A DNA stretch of 64,000 nt from Pseudomonas brassicacearum (GCF_003732225.1 NZ_MOBJ01000006.1:62001-126000); one strand, 5' to 3'; counted from the first letter of the stretch, positions 7,331-16,953 are shown. Made by a program: numbers and translations. The notes: generated from the letters alone by a model not told the origin.

Positions 7331-9715
7331 ATGACATCCATGAGCAGTCATCATCAAGACAAGGCGACGTTTCTCGAGCGCCTGATTTTCAATAACCGCC
7401 CGGCAGTGATTGTCATTTGCCTGCTGGTCAGTATTTTCCTGTTTTGGCAGGCAACGCTGATCCGGCCGTCCACCAGCTTCGAAAAAATGATCCCGCTCAA
7501 GCATCCTTTCATCGAGAAGATGCTTGAACACCGCAATGACCTGGCCAACCTTGGCAATACCGTGCGTATTTCCGTGGAAGCCACCGATGGCGACATTTTC
7601 TCCAAGGAATACATGGAGACCCTGCGTCAGATCAACGACGAAGTGTTTTACATTTCCGGCGTTGACCGCTCCGGCCTCAAGTCGCTGTGGAGTCCGAGCG
7701 TGCGCTGGACCGAAGTGACCGAGGAAGGTTTTGCCGGCGGCGAAGTGATTCCGCAGAGCTACAACGGCTCGGCAGACAGCCTTGAGTTGCTGCGCAATAA
7801 CGTGCTCAAGTCCGGTCAGGTGGGGCGACTGGTATCCAACGACTTCAAGTCGAGCATCGTCGATATTCCGCTGCTGGAGTCCTACCCGGACCCGCAGGAC
7901 CAAGGCAAGCTGCTGGCGCTGGACTACCAGAAGTTCTCCCACGAGCTTGAAGAAAAGATCCGCGACAAGTTCGAAAAACAGAACCCCAACGTACAGATCC
8001 ACATCGTCGGTTTCGCCAAGAAGGTCGGCGACCTGATTGACGGTCTGATCATGGTGGTGATGTTCTTTGGCGTGGCGTTCGTCATCACCCTGATCCTGTT
8101 GTTGTGGTTCACCAACTGCCTGCGCAGTACCGTGGCGGTCTTGAGCACCACCCTGGTGGCGGTGGTCTGGCAGCTCGGGTTGATGCACGCCGCAGGCTTT
8201 GGTCTGGACCCGTACTCGATGCTGGTACCGTTCCTGATCTTCGCCATCGGTATTTCCCACGGTGTGCAGAAGATCAACGGGATCGCCTTGCAGTCCAGCG
8301 ATGCGGACAACGCCTTGACCGCCGCCCGGCGCACGTTCCGTCAGCTGTTCCTGCCGGGAATGATTGCGATCCTCGCGGATGCGGTGGGCTTCATTACCTT
8401 GCTGATCATCGATATCGGGGTGATTCGTGAACTGGCCATCGGTGCGTCCATTGGCGTAGCGGTGATCGTGTTCACTAACCTGATCCTGCTGCCAGTGGCG
8501 ATTTCCTACGTCGGCATCAGCAAACGTGCCGTCGAGCGCAGCAAGAAAGATGCAACCCGCGAGCACCCGTTCTGGCGTCTGCTGTCGAACTTTGCCAGCT
8601 CGAAAGTCGCACCCGTCTCGATCCTCCTGGCGCTGATCGCCTTCGGTGGCGGTCTCTGGTACAGCCAGAACCTGAAAATCGGCGACCTTGACCAGGGTGC
8701 GCCGGAGTTGCGCCCGGATTCGCGCTACAACAAGGACAACAACTTCATCATCAGTAACTACTCCACCAGTTCCGATGTTTTGGTGGTGATGGTCAAGACC
8801 AAGGCGGAAGGCTGTTCGCGTTACGAAGCCATGGCGCCAATCGATGAACTGATGTGGAAGATGCAGAACACCGAGGGCGTGCAGTCGGCGATTTCCCTGG
8901 TGACCGTTTCCAAGCAGATGATCAAGGGCATGAACGAGGGCAACCTGAAGTGGGAAACCCTATCGCGTAACCCGGACGTGCTGAACAACTCCATCGCCCG
9001 TGCCGACGGCCTGTACAACAACAGCTGCTCGCTGGCGCCGGTGCTGGTGTTCCTCAACGACCACAAGGCCGAGACCCTCGACCGTGCGGTGCGTGCCGTG
9101 CAGGAGTTCGCCAAGGAGAACAACAAGGACGGCCTGGAGTTTATCCTGGCTGCCGGTAACGCCGGGATCGAAGCGGCCACCAACGAGGTGATCAAGGAAT
9201 CGGAACTGACCATTCTGGTGCTGGTGTACATCTGCGTGGCCACCATGTGCATGATCACCTTCCGCTCCTGGGCGGCGACCTTGTGCATCGTGTTGCCGCT
9301 GGTACTGACCTCGGTGCTCGGCAACGCGCTGATGGCGTTCATGGGCATCGGCGTGAAAGTCGCGACCTTGCCGGTGGTGGCGCTCGGGGTAGGGATTGGC
9401 GTGGACTACGGCATCTACATCTACAGCCGCCTCGAAAGCTTCCTGCGTGCCGGCCTGCCGTTGCAAGAGGCTTATTACCAGACCCTGAAGTCCACCGGTA
9501 AAGCGGTACTGTTCACCGGTCTGTGCCTGGCCATCGGCGTGTGCACCTGGATCTTCTCGGCGATCAAGTTCCAGGCCGACATGGGCCTGATGCTGACCTT
9601 CATGCTGCTCTGGAACATGTTCGGCGCGTTGTGGCTGTTGCCGGCGCTGGCACGCTTCCTGATCAAACCCGAGAAACTGGCCGGGCAGAAGGGTAATTCG
9701 TTGTTTGCGCACTGA
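7331..9715 (+). CDS. MMPL/RND family transporter
   Basis: 794-residue inner-membrane protein with two repeats. Each has one helix, a large periplasmic loop (about 55-230 and 455-615), and a five-helix sterol-sensing/MMPL bundle (about 235-410 and 625-780, with GVGIGVDYGIYIYSRLES in the second). It is shorter than tripartite RND pumps and fits the hopanoid/lipid-exporter-like MMPL branch. The substrate is not evident; lipids or hydrophobic compounds are the usual inference. The ATG at 7331 is preferred because AGAGG lies 7 bp upstream; an ATG at 7316 overlaps the stop of the preceding gene and lacks a site. A strong hairpin follows. Confidence 0.92.
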   Translation: MTSMSSHHQDKATFLERLIFNNRPAVIVICLLVSIFLFWQATLIRPSTSFEKMIPLKHPFIEKMLEHRNDLANLGNTVRISVEATDGDIFSKEYMETLRQINDEVFYISGVDRSGLKSLWSPSVRWTEVTEEGFAGGEVIPQSYNGSADSLELLRNNVLKSGQVGRLVSNDFKSSIVDIPLLESYPDPQDQGKLLALDYQKFSHELEEKIRDKFEKQNPNVQIHIVGFAKKVGDLIDGLIMVVMFFGVAFVITLILLLWFTNCLRSTVAVLSTTLVAVVWQLGLMHAAGFGLDPYSMLVPFLIFAIGISHGVQKINGIALQSSDADNALTAARRTFRQLFLPGMIAILADAVGFITLLIIDIGVIRELAIGASIGVAVIVFTNLILLPVAISYVGISKRAVERSKKDATREHPFWRLLSNFASSKVAPVSILLALIAFGGGLWYSQNLKIGDLDQGAPELRPDSRYNKDNNFIISNYSTSSDVLVVMVKTKAEGCSRYEAMAPIDELMWKMQNTEGVQSAISLVTVSKQMIKGMNEGNLKWETLSRNPDVLNNSIARADGLYNNSCSLAPVLVFLNDHKAETLDRAVRAVQEFAKENNKDGLEFILAAGNAGIEAATNEVIKESELTILVLVYICVATMCMITFRSWAATLCIVLPLVLTSVLGNALMAFMGIGVKVATLPVVALGVGIGVDYGIYIYSRLESFLRAGLPLQEAYYQTLKSTGKAVLFTGLCLAIGVCTWIFSAIKFQADMGLMLTFMLLWNMFGALWLLPALARFLIKPEKLAGQKGNSLFAH

Positions 9716-9730
9716 TCGCCGAACCGCGAA

Positions 9731-9767
9731 TGAAAAGCCGCAGCCCCATCTGCGGCTTTTCATTTGG
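9731..9767. terminator. Bidirectional intrinsic terminator
   Basis: Perfect 13-bp stem TGAAAAGCCGCAG / CTGCGGCTTTTCA with a 6-nt loop (CCCCAT), placed between two convergent genes (MMPL exporter and the giant toxin-like gene). The stem itself supplies T-rich ends on both strands. Confidence 0.85.
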
Positions 9768-9786
9768 CCCTGATCAGGGCGGGCCT

Positions 9787-12700
9787 TCAATCGTAGAAGA
9801 ACAACTTTTTAGCCATGGCCGGAGAAATTTTGCTACGCCAGATGCGAGTGATTTCGCGGTTGTTTTTTGCCTGGCTCAGTTGCGCCTTGAAGCCGACAAA
9901 GCGTTGTTCAGGCTTTTTCAAGTGTCCGGCGGTGTAGGCATCGGTTGGACCGTCGAGACGTGCGTAGTGGAAGTGCGCGTACCACAGCACTTCCCTTGAG
10001 TGTTTGTCCTTGATGGCAAACTCGCTCAGAAAGTCCTTGGCCTGGGTCAGCTCGCGAGAGGTCACAGGCTCGATGTCTATCGTGTGATGAGTCCAGAGGT
10101 AATCGACTTTTTCCGGGGTAGGGGACTGCAACTTGTAGCCGGCTATCCGGTAGTCCCTGCCTTTTGTACGCATGCTCTGGGCAACGCCGACAAGTTCGTC
10201 GAGCAACGCGGTCTTCTGTGGCGAAGACTCTGTTGTTTTCTGGAGCTCGTTCACCAGGCCTTCCAGGTCCCCCGCGCTTTGGACCAGCATCGTCTCCCAG
10301 TCGGCGGGGGTCTTTTCTTCGCGTAACACGGGGTCCCGTAATACCTGAGCCATTTCCCGATCGATCAAGGCCTCTAACTTGACTCGTTGAGCCAGTAGCT
10401 TGTTAGCTGCTTCCATGATGGTTTTTACTGATCGGGTCACTGGGGCGGGTTGCCGCGGTTGCTCGACCACCTGGACATAAACGTCTTCCCCGACATGTTT
10501 GTGATAGCGCGCCACCATTTGCTTATTGAACGGGTCGTGTACCTCAATGATTTCACCTTCCTCTCCGGGACGTGGTGCCTGCAGTTCTCCGATCAAGGTG
10601 CCATGGTTGCGTGTCTTGAATATCCGTTTGGTGGTGGATTGCGGGTTCGTCAGCCTGGTGCGAGGGATGGCGACCGGCAGGTTTTCCTGCTCGAGAATCA
10701 GCTCGGCCAGGTCGGATTCTGCACCCTGGCGTGCCAGCCTGAGGTCGTCGACAAAGCGCTGTTGATAGATTGGGCGATTGAAGGCCGGGCCAAGTTCCTT
10801 CAGCATCTGGCTGGCGTCCTCTGTTTTTTGATACTGCTCGATGATGGTTTCCAGCACTGCCTGGCGCTGCTCGAAGGTGAAACCTTCGCTGGTACGCAAC
10901 ACAAGATGAGCCATGGCTGTGTCCTTGAGCCGCTTCAGAGGCGTTTGCGTAGAGTAGAAGTCCTCGAACGATAGCGGCGCCCGGACACTGCGGTCGACAC
11001 TCAGCTCGCGCAGGATATCCAGGTCATGCAGCTTGATATTCAGCTCATTGAGCAACTCCGAGCTGTTCGCAGCTTTCAGCAGGTCGTTACGCTCTCTTGC
11101 TCCTGCGTGCGAGTCTGTCTGCATCTCATTGAGGGTTGACTCAAAGCGTCTGGTCCATTCCCGAACGTGCTCTTCAAAGGCATAGCCGTTCTCCAGTGCC
11201 TGGATGTACTTGCGGTAGGGCAGAGGATCGCCAGCGTCAAGGGCCGCTTCAAACCGGTTCGCCAAATGATCAAGGGGCTCGCCCTCAGTGCATCCGATCA
11301 GGTAGTCCTGGCTCAGCCTGATGGCATGATCCTGTACCAAAAGCTGTGTAGAGGCGATCGCGGCAAACAATTTGGCGCGTTGTATGGCGGGGGTATTGGT
11401 CTTGTTGAACTCGCTCTCCCTGCGGCTGAAATCAATCAGTTGACGGCGTGTCTGTTCGACCTCGATGGCACTTGCCTGCATCGCTTCCAGCTTGGCCAGG
11501 ACTGCTGACCAGGCGCTCGCGGTCTTCGCAAGCTCCGTGACCTGGCGGGAGCGCAGGGCAGACTTTTGTATGTCGTCGGCGTGTTCAAGAAGCTTCCATA
11601 TCAGCTGCAGTTTCTTGATGTGCTGCTCATGGACACTCTGGGCAATATCAACCTCACGCGCAGCCTGATGAAAATTTTCGATGCATTCTAGTTGCCTTTG
11701 TTGTGCGGGTTGTTTTTCGAGATACAGCTCCTCAAGTCGTCTCAGGTTCTCTTTCTGCAGGGCGGCGATTCTTTTCTTGGGGCCGCCACCCGTCAATTTG
11801 AGCCCCTGATCGAGCGTCCAGTGGCCTTGTCCGTTGGTTTTCAGCTTGATCCCTGGATGCCCGGATTTGGAGGGGTGAACGATGTAAACCTCACCAAAAC
11901 CCGGAACGATGTTGACCTGGAACAATAGCCCTGCGATGGAGGCGTGCCATTGGTGATCGATGCGGTAGAGGCCTTTGAACGCTCCTATTTGAATGGGCTC
12001 CGGGATAACGTCAGGCCATTTGACATTGACCTCTCTGAGCCGGTCCAGCAGGCGCGTCGCCGACGAGTCGCGCGCCTGTGACCTATCGAAGTCCAGCAGG
12101 GTTGTACCACCCCCCGGTGGCTCCGAGGGCAGACCGATGGTGCCCTGCTTGACATCGGCGTGTGTGTCGAGCGGTTGGTTCGCCGGGCGACGTATCCGGT
12201 CCAGGGCCACTGCGGTTTTTTCAAGCCCCTTGAGTGCGACAGGTTCGGCGGGTGATTCGGGCTTTTGGGCGCCGTGCAACAGCAGCATCGAGATGTTCAT
12301 CAGAAAATCGATCCAGGCGACTTCCCGTGTCGCGGGGTCCTGACTGTCAAGTTGCGGCAGGTCATTGAGCAAACTGCTGACCATCGAGATCATCCAGCCG
12401 ACCGCCAGAATCGGGCCGCCGAGCGGCAAGGCCAGCAAGGTATTGAACAACGTCCAGCCGCCCTCCAGCAGGATTGCCCAGCGGCTTTCAGCGTCGGAGA
12501 CCGAGTCGCGTTCTCCCTGGTCTACCAGGGCGCGGGCCTCGCTGCCGAACAGGTACTGCATCAGCGTTCCGTTACGCAGCGACTGCATTAACTCATCCGC
12601 ACGCTCTCCGTTGGCCAGTGTCGCTGTTTTGGGCTTTTCAGGCAGGCCGAAAGGATCGAGCTGTGAGAAGTGAGTTATGTGTGGTTCGTTGAACCCGCCG

Positions 12701-14622
12701 TTGTCATAGATGGCGCGGGCTTTTTCCGGCAACCACGCCAGCACGCTGCGCTGTAGTGTGCCGGGCGAAGCAATGGCCGCAAACAATGCTTCGCGGGTCG
12801 GGTACTCGAGCAACGACTCTGTGTAGATCGGGCGGTAAAGCACGTGTGGGCCGGTATGGCTGTCCTCGTACTCAATGATGAACATGTTGCCGACCACATC
12901 GGCTGGCGCATCGGTTTTTCTTGAAAATGCCAGTGGGCGGATCACCACTTCTTGCCCATCGATCACCCGATCGGCATAGGTCGGGTGCATGAGTGCGCTG
13001 ACGAGCTGGTAACCGCGTCGAGTCAGGCCATGCTCACGCTTGATCGAGTGTTCCAGCGCTTTCATCGGCAAAACGACTTGCAGTTCGGCGGCAAACTGAC
13101 GCTGACGCCTATCGGCATCAGCGCTCCCGCTCAGCAACAGGTTTTTGATCAGCTGTGGGTAGGTTCTGCCAATGTCGACCCGAGTGATCAGGTTCGACAG
13201 GTATTCGGACGTCATCCAGTCCTGCAATGTCCCTTCGCCCGTATGGCGCAGGGTCATACGCCCCTTGGGCCTGCCGGCGAGATTTTTCAGCGCCAGGTCA
13301 GTCAGGGTCATCTTCACGCGCTCGATGTAACCGCTGCCCAGATTGCCGACGGGCACGTGAAACGTCAGCTCAAGCTCATCGGCCTTGTAAACCGGTGCAA
13401 GTGGCTGGTCCTTGAGCATCTGTTGTTGCAATGCGTTGGCGGCGAATGTCCGAATATCGTCAATGCCATCAGCCCACGACCGGCCTTTTGTCGCTTGATT
13501 GAGGCTTGCCAGTTCCAGGCTGTGTTTGCGATAGGCCAGTTGGTCGACAACGGACGCCTGCCGCAACCATTCAGGTAGCGCTGCTTGTACCAGCCTTAAC
13601 TGATGGGGGCTGGCAGGTGTTATGCCGCAGAAAAGCGCGGCGGCGTCGGTTACCTCATTGAAGCGTTGTTCCAGCTCGCGCTTGTTTAGCCGCGCAGGCA
13701 ACTCGAATGCTGCGATGTCCTCAAGTTGCTGGTTCAGCAGCAGGGCGGCCTGGATGTCGAAAATGTCGCCGTTGGGCTCATAGCATTTCCAGGTAATGGT
13801 CTCGACATTGAACCGCTGCGTGATCATCTTCCCCCATGCCACGCCGAAGTCCTCCATGGAGGCATAGGGCTTGATGGCTCCCGAGACACTGCACAGCAGC
13901 ACTCGCGGACCTCGAACCACAAGAATGTCGGGAGCCTGGAAGGTGATGGACAGCGCCCCTTTGGTCACAGTGGTTTCAATGCAGTAGGCGTGCACTTGAC
14001 CCTGGGGGGCGCTCGGGATAGCGCGCCCCTGAGCGCTTGGATGGTTTGCCAGTTGAGTGAGTATTTCTCGCTGCTCAATGTCGTCACCCGCCTGCAGGAT
14101 GGTTGCGCTTCTGAGGGCGTAACGCAGTTGATCGCCCAGCCACTGCCAACGGCTAGCCCCCGTATCGGCGGGTGCATTCCAGTAGTCGGTCAACGCCTGC
14201 TGGAAGCCGATCTGAACAATAGAAGGCAGTTCCAGGAGGATGTTTTCGATGAACTGCATGTCAGGGACCAGCGGACGATGATCGTCAGCGAGGGACGCGT
14301 AGCGCACACGCGTCCCGCGTTTGCTGACGAGGTAACTGGCGCGGTCGCCTACGGTCTTTGAAAAATCGGCAGCGTCGCCGCCGGCCATGTAATTGAGTGC
14401 GACATCAACCAGCGGATTGAGGTCATAGCCTTGCAGCGCATTGGGTATAGCGACACTGATCAGTGCGATATCGGTGTCCAGTGGTGCGGTTTTTTCAGTA
14501 ATCAGATCCCCCAGCATTTGCGCTACGACCGAGCGCAACGTCGGTCGAGTGGTAAATTGCGCCTGAATGGCGCGTGCCTGGATATCGACGTAGCTGGATG
14601 AAGAGGGTGAGTCGGTCTGCAT
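9787..14622 (-). CDS. Giant dermonecrotic-toxin-like protein (ToxA_N/DUF6543 family)
   Basis: 1,611 residues. The N-terminal half carries the block I associate with the ToxA_N (DUF6543) family of Pseudomonas giant proteins, including GPHVLYRPIYTESLLEYPTR, AWLPEKARAIYDNGGFNEPH and FGLPEKP (about residues 590-665). Two hydrophobic stretches follow at about 725-765 and 775-800, possible membrane-inserting segments. A long charged, coiled-coil-like region spans about 950-1130 and an alpha-rich C-terminus ends in LFFYD. No signal peptide and no known catalytic motif is visible. The start at 14622 has AAGGA 8 bp upstream; an ATG at 14631 has none at usable distance. It stands alone, with no obvious secretion or immunity gene beside it. 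The toxin role is inferred from family only. Confidence 0.8.
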   Translation of the reverse strand: MQTDSPSSSSYVDIQARAIQAQFTTRPTLRSVVAQMLGDLITEKTAPLDTDIALISVAIPNALQGYDLNPLVDVALNYMAGGDAADFSKTVGDRASYLVSKRGTRVRYASLADDHRPLVPDMQFIENILLELPSIVQIGFQQALTDYWNAPADTGASRWQWLGDQLRYALRSATILQAGDDIEQREILTQLANHPSAQGRAIPSAPQGQVHAYCIETTVTKGALSITFQAPDILVVRGPRVLLCSVSGAIKPYASMEDFGVAWGKMITQRFNVETITWKCYEPNGDIFDIQAALLLNQQLEDIAAFELPARLNKRELEQRFNEVTDAAALFCGITPASPHQLRLVQAALPEWLRQASVVDQLAYRKHSLELASLNQATKGRSWADGIDDIRTFAANALQQQMLKDQPLAPVYKADELELTFHVPVGNLGSGYIERVKMTLTDLALKNLAGRPKGRMTLRHTGEGTLQDWMTSEYLSNLITRVDIGRTYPQLIKNLLLSGSADADRRQRQFAAELQVVLPMKALEHSIKREHGLTRRGYQLVSALMHPTYADRVIDGQEVVIRPLAFSRKTDAPADVVGNMFIIEYEDSHTGPHVLYRPIYTESLLEYPTREALFAAIASPGTLQRSVLAWLPEKARAIYDNGGFNEPHITHFSQLDPFGLPEKPKTATLANGERADELMQSLRNGTLMQYLFGSEARALVDQGERDSVSDAESRWAILLEGGWTLFNTLLALPLGGPILAVGWMISMVSSLLNDLPQLDSQDPATREVAWIDFLMNISMLLLHGAQKPESPAEPVALKGLEKTAVALDRIRRPANQPLDTHADVKQGTIGLPSEPPGGGTTLLDFDRSQARDSSATRLLDRLREVNVKWPDVIPEPIQIGAFKGLYRIDHQWHASIAGLLFQVNIVPGFGEVYIVHPSKSGHPGIKLKTNGQGHWTLDQGLKLTGGGPKKRIAALQKENLRRLEELYLEKQPAQQRQLECIENFHQAAREVDIAQSVHEQHIKKLQLIWKLLEHADDIQKSALRSRQVTELAKTASAWSAVLAKLEAMQASAIEVEQTRRQLIDFSRRESEFNKTNTPAIQRAKLFAAIASTQLLVQDHAIRLSQDYLIGCTEGEPLDHLANRFEAALDAGDPLPYRKYIQALENGYAFEEHVREWTRRFESTLNEMQTDSHAGARERNDLLKAANSSELLNELNIKLHDLDILRELSVDRSVRAPLSFEDFYSTQTPLKRLKDTAMAHLVLRTSEGFTFEQRQAVLETIIEQYQKTEDASQMLKELGPAFNRPIYQQRFVDDLRLARQGAESDLAELILEQENLPVAIPRTRLTNPQSTTKRIFKTRNHGTLIGELQAPRPGEEGEIIEVHDPFNKQMVARYHKHVGEDVYVQVVEQPRQPAPVTRSVKTIMEAANKLLAQRVKLEALIDREMAQVLRDPVLREEKTPADWETMLVQSAGDLEGLVNELQKTTESSPQKTALLDELVGVAQSMRTKGRDYRIAGYKLQSPTPEKVDYLWTHHTIDIEPVTSRELTQAKDFLSEFAIKDKHSREVLWYAHFHYARLDGPTDAYTAGHLKKPEQRFVGFKAQLSQAKNNREITRIWRSKISPAMAKKLFFYD

Positions 14623-14819
14623 TGAGAGCATCCTTGGTCATGAAGGAGAAGTACCCGCCGCCAGCGGTCGCTGGTGTTGCAGGTATCAATCCGGGTTGCC
14701 AAAAATACGCTTCCCGCCTGGTCGCTATGCAGTACAGGGTTACCACCTGTGCAGGCCTCTTTAGGTGTGGCCTGCAAACTGGCCTATCATTAGCGTTTTC
14801 CAACTGACGATTGATTGCC

Positions 14820-15116
14820 ATGACTGCTGCTACCGACACCTTGCTGACTGTCCTTGAAACCTGCGACATGCTGGAAATCGATGGCTTACATGCCTTTGAA
14901 TTCTCGCTGGACGAGGATGATCAATTGCACATCGAGTGCATGGATGGCCGTGTCGCCAAACACTGGGAGTTCAGCCCGGCTCAGGTGCAGGCGGCAGTGT
15001 TCGATCAAACCCTGCAAAGCTGGACCATCACCGGTGATTCCGGCGAGCACCGCCTGGTGTGCATGAGCGCGTTCGGCGGTGGTGACGAAGGGGATGACGA
15101 GCATGAGGATGCGTAA
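14820..15116 (+). CDS. DUF5629 family protein
   Basis: 98 residues, small, acidic, soluble, ending in a Gly/Asp/Glu-rich tail (GGGDEGDDEHEDA). Matches my memory of DUF5629, a Pseudomonas-restricted family without known function. The ATG at 14820 (MTAATDTLL) is taken as start; a TTG at 14811 in frame is less likely. The 3' end overlaps the start of the lactonase gene, so the two are probably co-transcribed. Confidence 0.75.
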   Translation: MTAATDTLLTVLETCDMLEIDGLHAFEFSLDEDDQLHIECMDGRVAKHWEFSPAQVQAAVFDQTLQSWTITGDSGEHRLVCMSAFGGGDEGDDEHEDA

Positions 15117-16278
15117 CTTCTGGCCACTGTTGATGGCCGGCAGTGTCGGCGCGATGGGGGTGCAGGCCGCGCCCGCCGACATTCATGAGCTGCTGATCGG
15201 CACCTACACCCAGGGCCAGAGCCAGGGGATTTACCGACTCAAGTTCGACAGCCAAAGCGGTCAGCTCGATGCCGCGCCGTTGCAGGTGGTGAAGAGCGCC
15301 AACCCGTCGTGGCTAACGCTTTCCAGCGACCAGCGTCGACTGTTTGTGGTCAACGAGAACGGTCCGGGGCAAGCCGACCCGGTAGGGCGTGTCAGCAGCT
15401 TCGCCGTCGAGCCGAAAACCCATCGGCTGAGCCTGATCAGTCAGGTGCAGAGCCTGGGTAACGAGCCGACCCATTCCAGCCTGAGCGCTGACGGCAAGCA
15501 CCTGTTTGTCAGTAATTATTCAGTGGCCGAAGATCCGGGCGGCAGCCTTGCGGTGTTGCCGGTGAGCAGCGATGGCAAGCTGGCGCCTCCGATCCAGCTG
15601 AGCAGTCATCCGTCGAGCCGGGTCAACCCCGAGCGGCAGTTGTCGGCTCACGTTCATTCGGTAGTGTCCTCGCCGGACGGCCAGTTTGTATTCAGCAATG
15701 ACTTGGGGGCGGACAAGATCTTTATCTACCGCTATGACCCCAAGGCCAATCCGGAACGACCGCTGACCGCCGCCACGCCAGCGTCGGTCCAGTTGCCACC
15801 CGGCAGCGGGCCACGACATTTACTGTTCAGTAGCGATGGCAAGCACGCGTACCTGAGCATGGAAATGAGCGCACAAGTCGCGGTGTTCGATTATCAGGCC
15901 GGCAAACTGACCCAACGGCAGATGGTCGACCTGGCAGCCGGCAAACCCCAGGCGCAGAAAGCGGCTGCTGCGCTGCACGCGTCAGTGGATGGCAAGTTCC
16001 TCTACGTCAGCAATCGTGGCACGGCTAACGAGTTGCTGGTGTTCGCCATCGATCCGGCCAGTGGTGAACTCAAGGAGCTTCAACGGCGCTCGGTGGAGGG
16101 TGATCACCCGCGTGAATTCAGCCTCGACCCCAGTGGCAAGTTCGTGCTGATTGCCAACCAGAAGAGCAACCAGATCGTTATCATCGAGCGTGATGTGAAG
16201 ACCGGTTTGCTGGGCAAAACCGTGCAAAAACTGCCGTTCGATGCCCCCAGCGATATCCGCTTCTTCCTGCGTCAATAA
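15103..16278 (+). CDS. Exported lactonase-family beta-propeller protein
   Basis: About 391 residues; a Sec signal peptide (RNFWPLLMAGSVGAMGVQA, cut before APADIH) is followed by a seven-blade propeller of the 6-phosphogluconolactonase (YbhE/Pgl) family. Family-type segments include LLIGTYTQG, HSSLSADGKHLFVSNY, HSVVSSPDGQFVFSNDLG, GSGPRHLLFSSDGKHAY and DHPREFSLDPSGKFVLIANQ. Cytoplasmic relatives hydrolyse 6-phosphogluconolactone; an exported one more likely acts on another lactone or sugar derivative, which I cannot name. Start uncertain: ATG at 15094, 15103 or 15109 all precede the signal peptide and share a GAAGGGG site. Overlaps DUF5629 by 14 bp. Confidence 0.85.
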   Translation: MRMRNFWPLLMAGSVGAMGVQAAPADIHELLIGTYTQGQSQGIYRLKFDSQSGQLDAAPLQVVKSANPSWLTLSSDQRRLFVVNENGPGQADPVGRVSSFAVEPKTHRLSLISQVQSLGNEPTHSSLSADGKHLFVSNYSVAEDPGGSLAVLPVSSDGKLAPPIQLSSHPSSRVNPERQLSAHVHSVVSSPDGQFVFSNDLGADKIFIYRYDPKANPERPLTAATPASVQLPPGSGPRHLLFSSDGKHAYLSMEMSAQVAVFDYQAGKLTQRQMVDLAAGKPQAQKAAAALHASVDGKFLYVSNRGTANELLVFAIDPASGELKELQRRSVEGDHPREFSLDPSGKFVLIANQKSNQIVIIERDVKTGLLGKTVQKLPFDAPSDIRFFLRQ

Positions 16279-16286
16279 GCCGCAGG

Positions 16287-16314
16287 CCCCGTACGCCGGG
16301 GCTTGCGCGGTTCT
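16287..16314 (+). terminator. Possible terminator hairpin after lactonase gene
   Basis: GC-rich hairpin GCCCCG-TACGC-CGGGGC extended by a partly paired base, 10-20 bp after the lactonase stop. The following sequence (TTGCGCGGTTCTATT) is only weakly T-rich, so termination strength is uncertain. Confidence 0.4.
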
Positions 16315-16436
16315 ATTAATCTGAGTGATATCCGCTACTGCTACAAAAGATTTCAAGAGCGCCAACCCTCGGGCGTAAGTTTGCTTCACGGCCTAAACAG
16401 GCAAGCAAGCCAACTGAATCTACGAGGGTTACCGTC

Positions 16437-16616
16437 ATGAACTTCAATCTCTTCTCCGTGATCGCCGCTTCCGCCATCTCAGCCACCGTTGCTCTGCCAG
16501 CCAGTGCCAGTGTCGAGATCAACTCGAAAAGATCCGGCACCCAGGCCTATACCCAGAAATACCTGCAACAAAGCGCCAACTTCTACGCCGCGCTGGATCA
16601 CAAGATCCAACACTGA
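16437..16616 (+). CDS. Small exported protein, 59 residues
   Basis: ATG at 16437 with GAGGG 8 bp upstream. The N-terminus (MNFNLFSVIAASAISATVA, then LPASAS) is a clear signal peptide with cleavage likely after ASA, leaving about 35 residues rich in Ser/Gln/Tyr (AYTQKYLQQSANFYAALDHK). No domain recognised. The good ribosome-binding site and signal peptide argue it is a real gene. It is first of four short genes of similar kind up to 17535. Confidence 0.65.
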   Translation: MNFNLFSVIAASAISATVALPASASVEINSKRSGTQAYTQKYLQQSANFYAALDHKIQH

Positions 16617-16633
16617 GATTCAAGCCCTGCCGA

Positions 16634-16715
16634 CTTTATGCAGGAGCGAAGTCACTTGATCCGATCGGCGATTCTTTCGCCGGAAAGACCAGAGTGATGT
16701 CGCTTCTGCATAAAG
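16634..16715. repeat. 82-nt imperfect inverted repeat with nested hairpin
   Basis: Arms 16634-16656 and 16693-16715 pair at 20 of 23 positions. The 36-nt centre holds a second perfect hairpin, CGGCGA-TTCTT-TCGCCG (16666-16682). It lies in a 211-bp gap between two tiny genes and matches none of the three REP families of the window. It could be a structured small RNA, a terminator without a U tract, or a small palindromic repeat. Confidence 0.6.
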
Positions 16716-16827
16716 CATTTGCGACTCCACACCCCAATCAGCACAAATACCGCGTGTAATATCACATGGCCATGTGTTTAAATTTGACGCTAATTTATTG
16801 ACTCAATCTTTTCCAAGGATCGACGAC

Positions 16828-16953
16828 ATGGCGATGCGTCTGGCTGTGGTGCTGCTGTTTCTCTATTCCACTCCAATTCTCTCGGCTGCCCAGCCGGTCG
16901 ACGGTGAGCCTGAAGTCGCGCGCGAGCGCTTGTTGAGCTTGTTGCAGGACTGA
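16828..16953 (+). CDS. Tiny probable exported protein, 41 residues
   Basis: ATG at 16828 with AAGGA 8 bp upstream. Hydrophobic N-terminus (MAMRLAVVLLFLYSTPILS, then AAQP) reads as a signal peptide or single membrane anchor, followed by a short charged tail (EVARERLLSLLQD). No recognised family. Support is the ribosome-binding site and the signal-like N-terminus; at this size chance cannot be excluded. Confidence 0.5.
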   Translation: MAMRLAVVLLFLYSTPILSAAQPVDGEPEVARERLLSLLQD

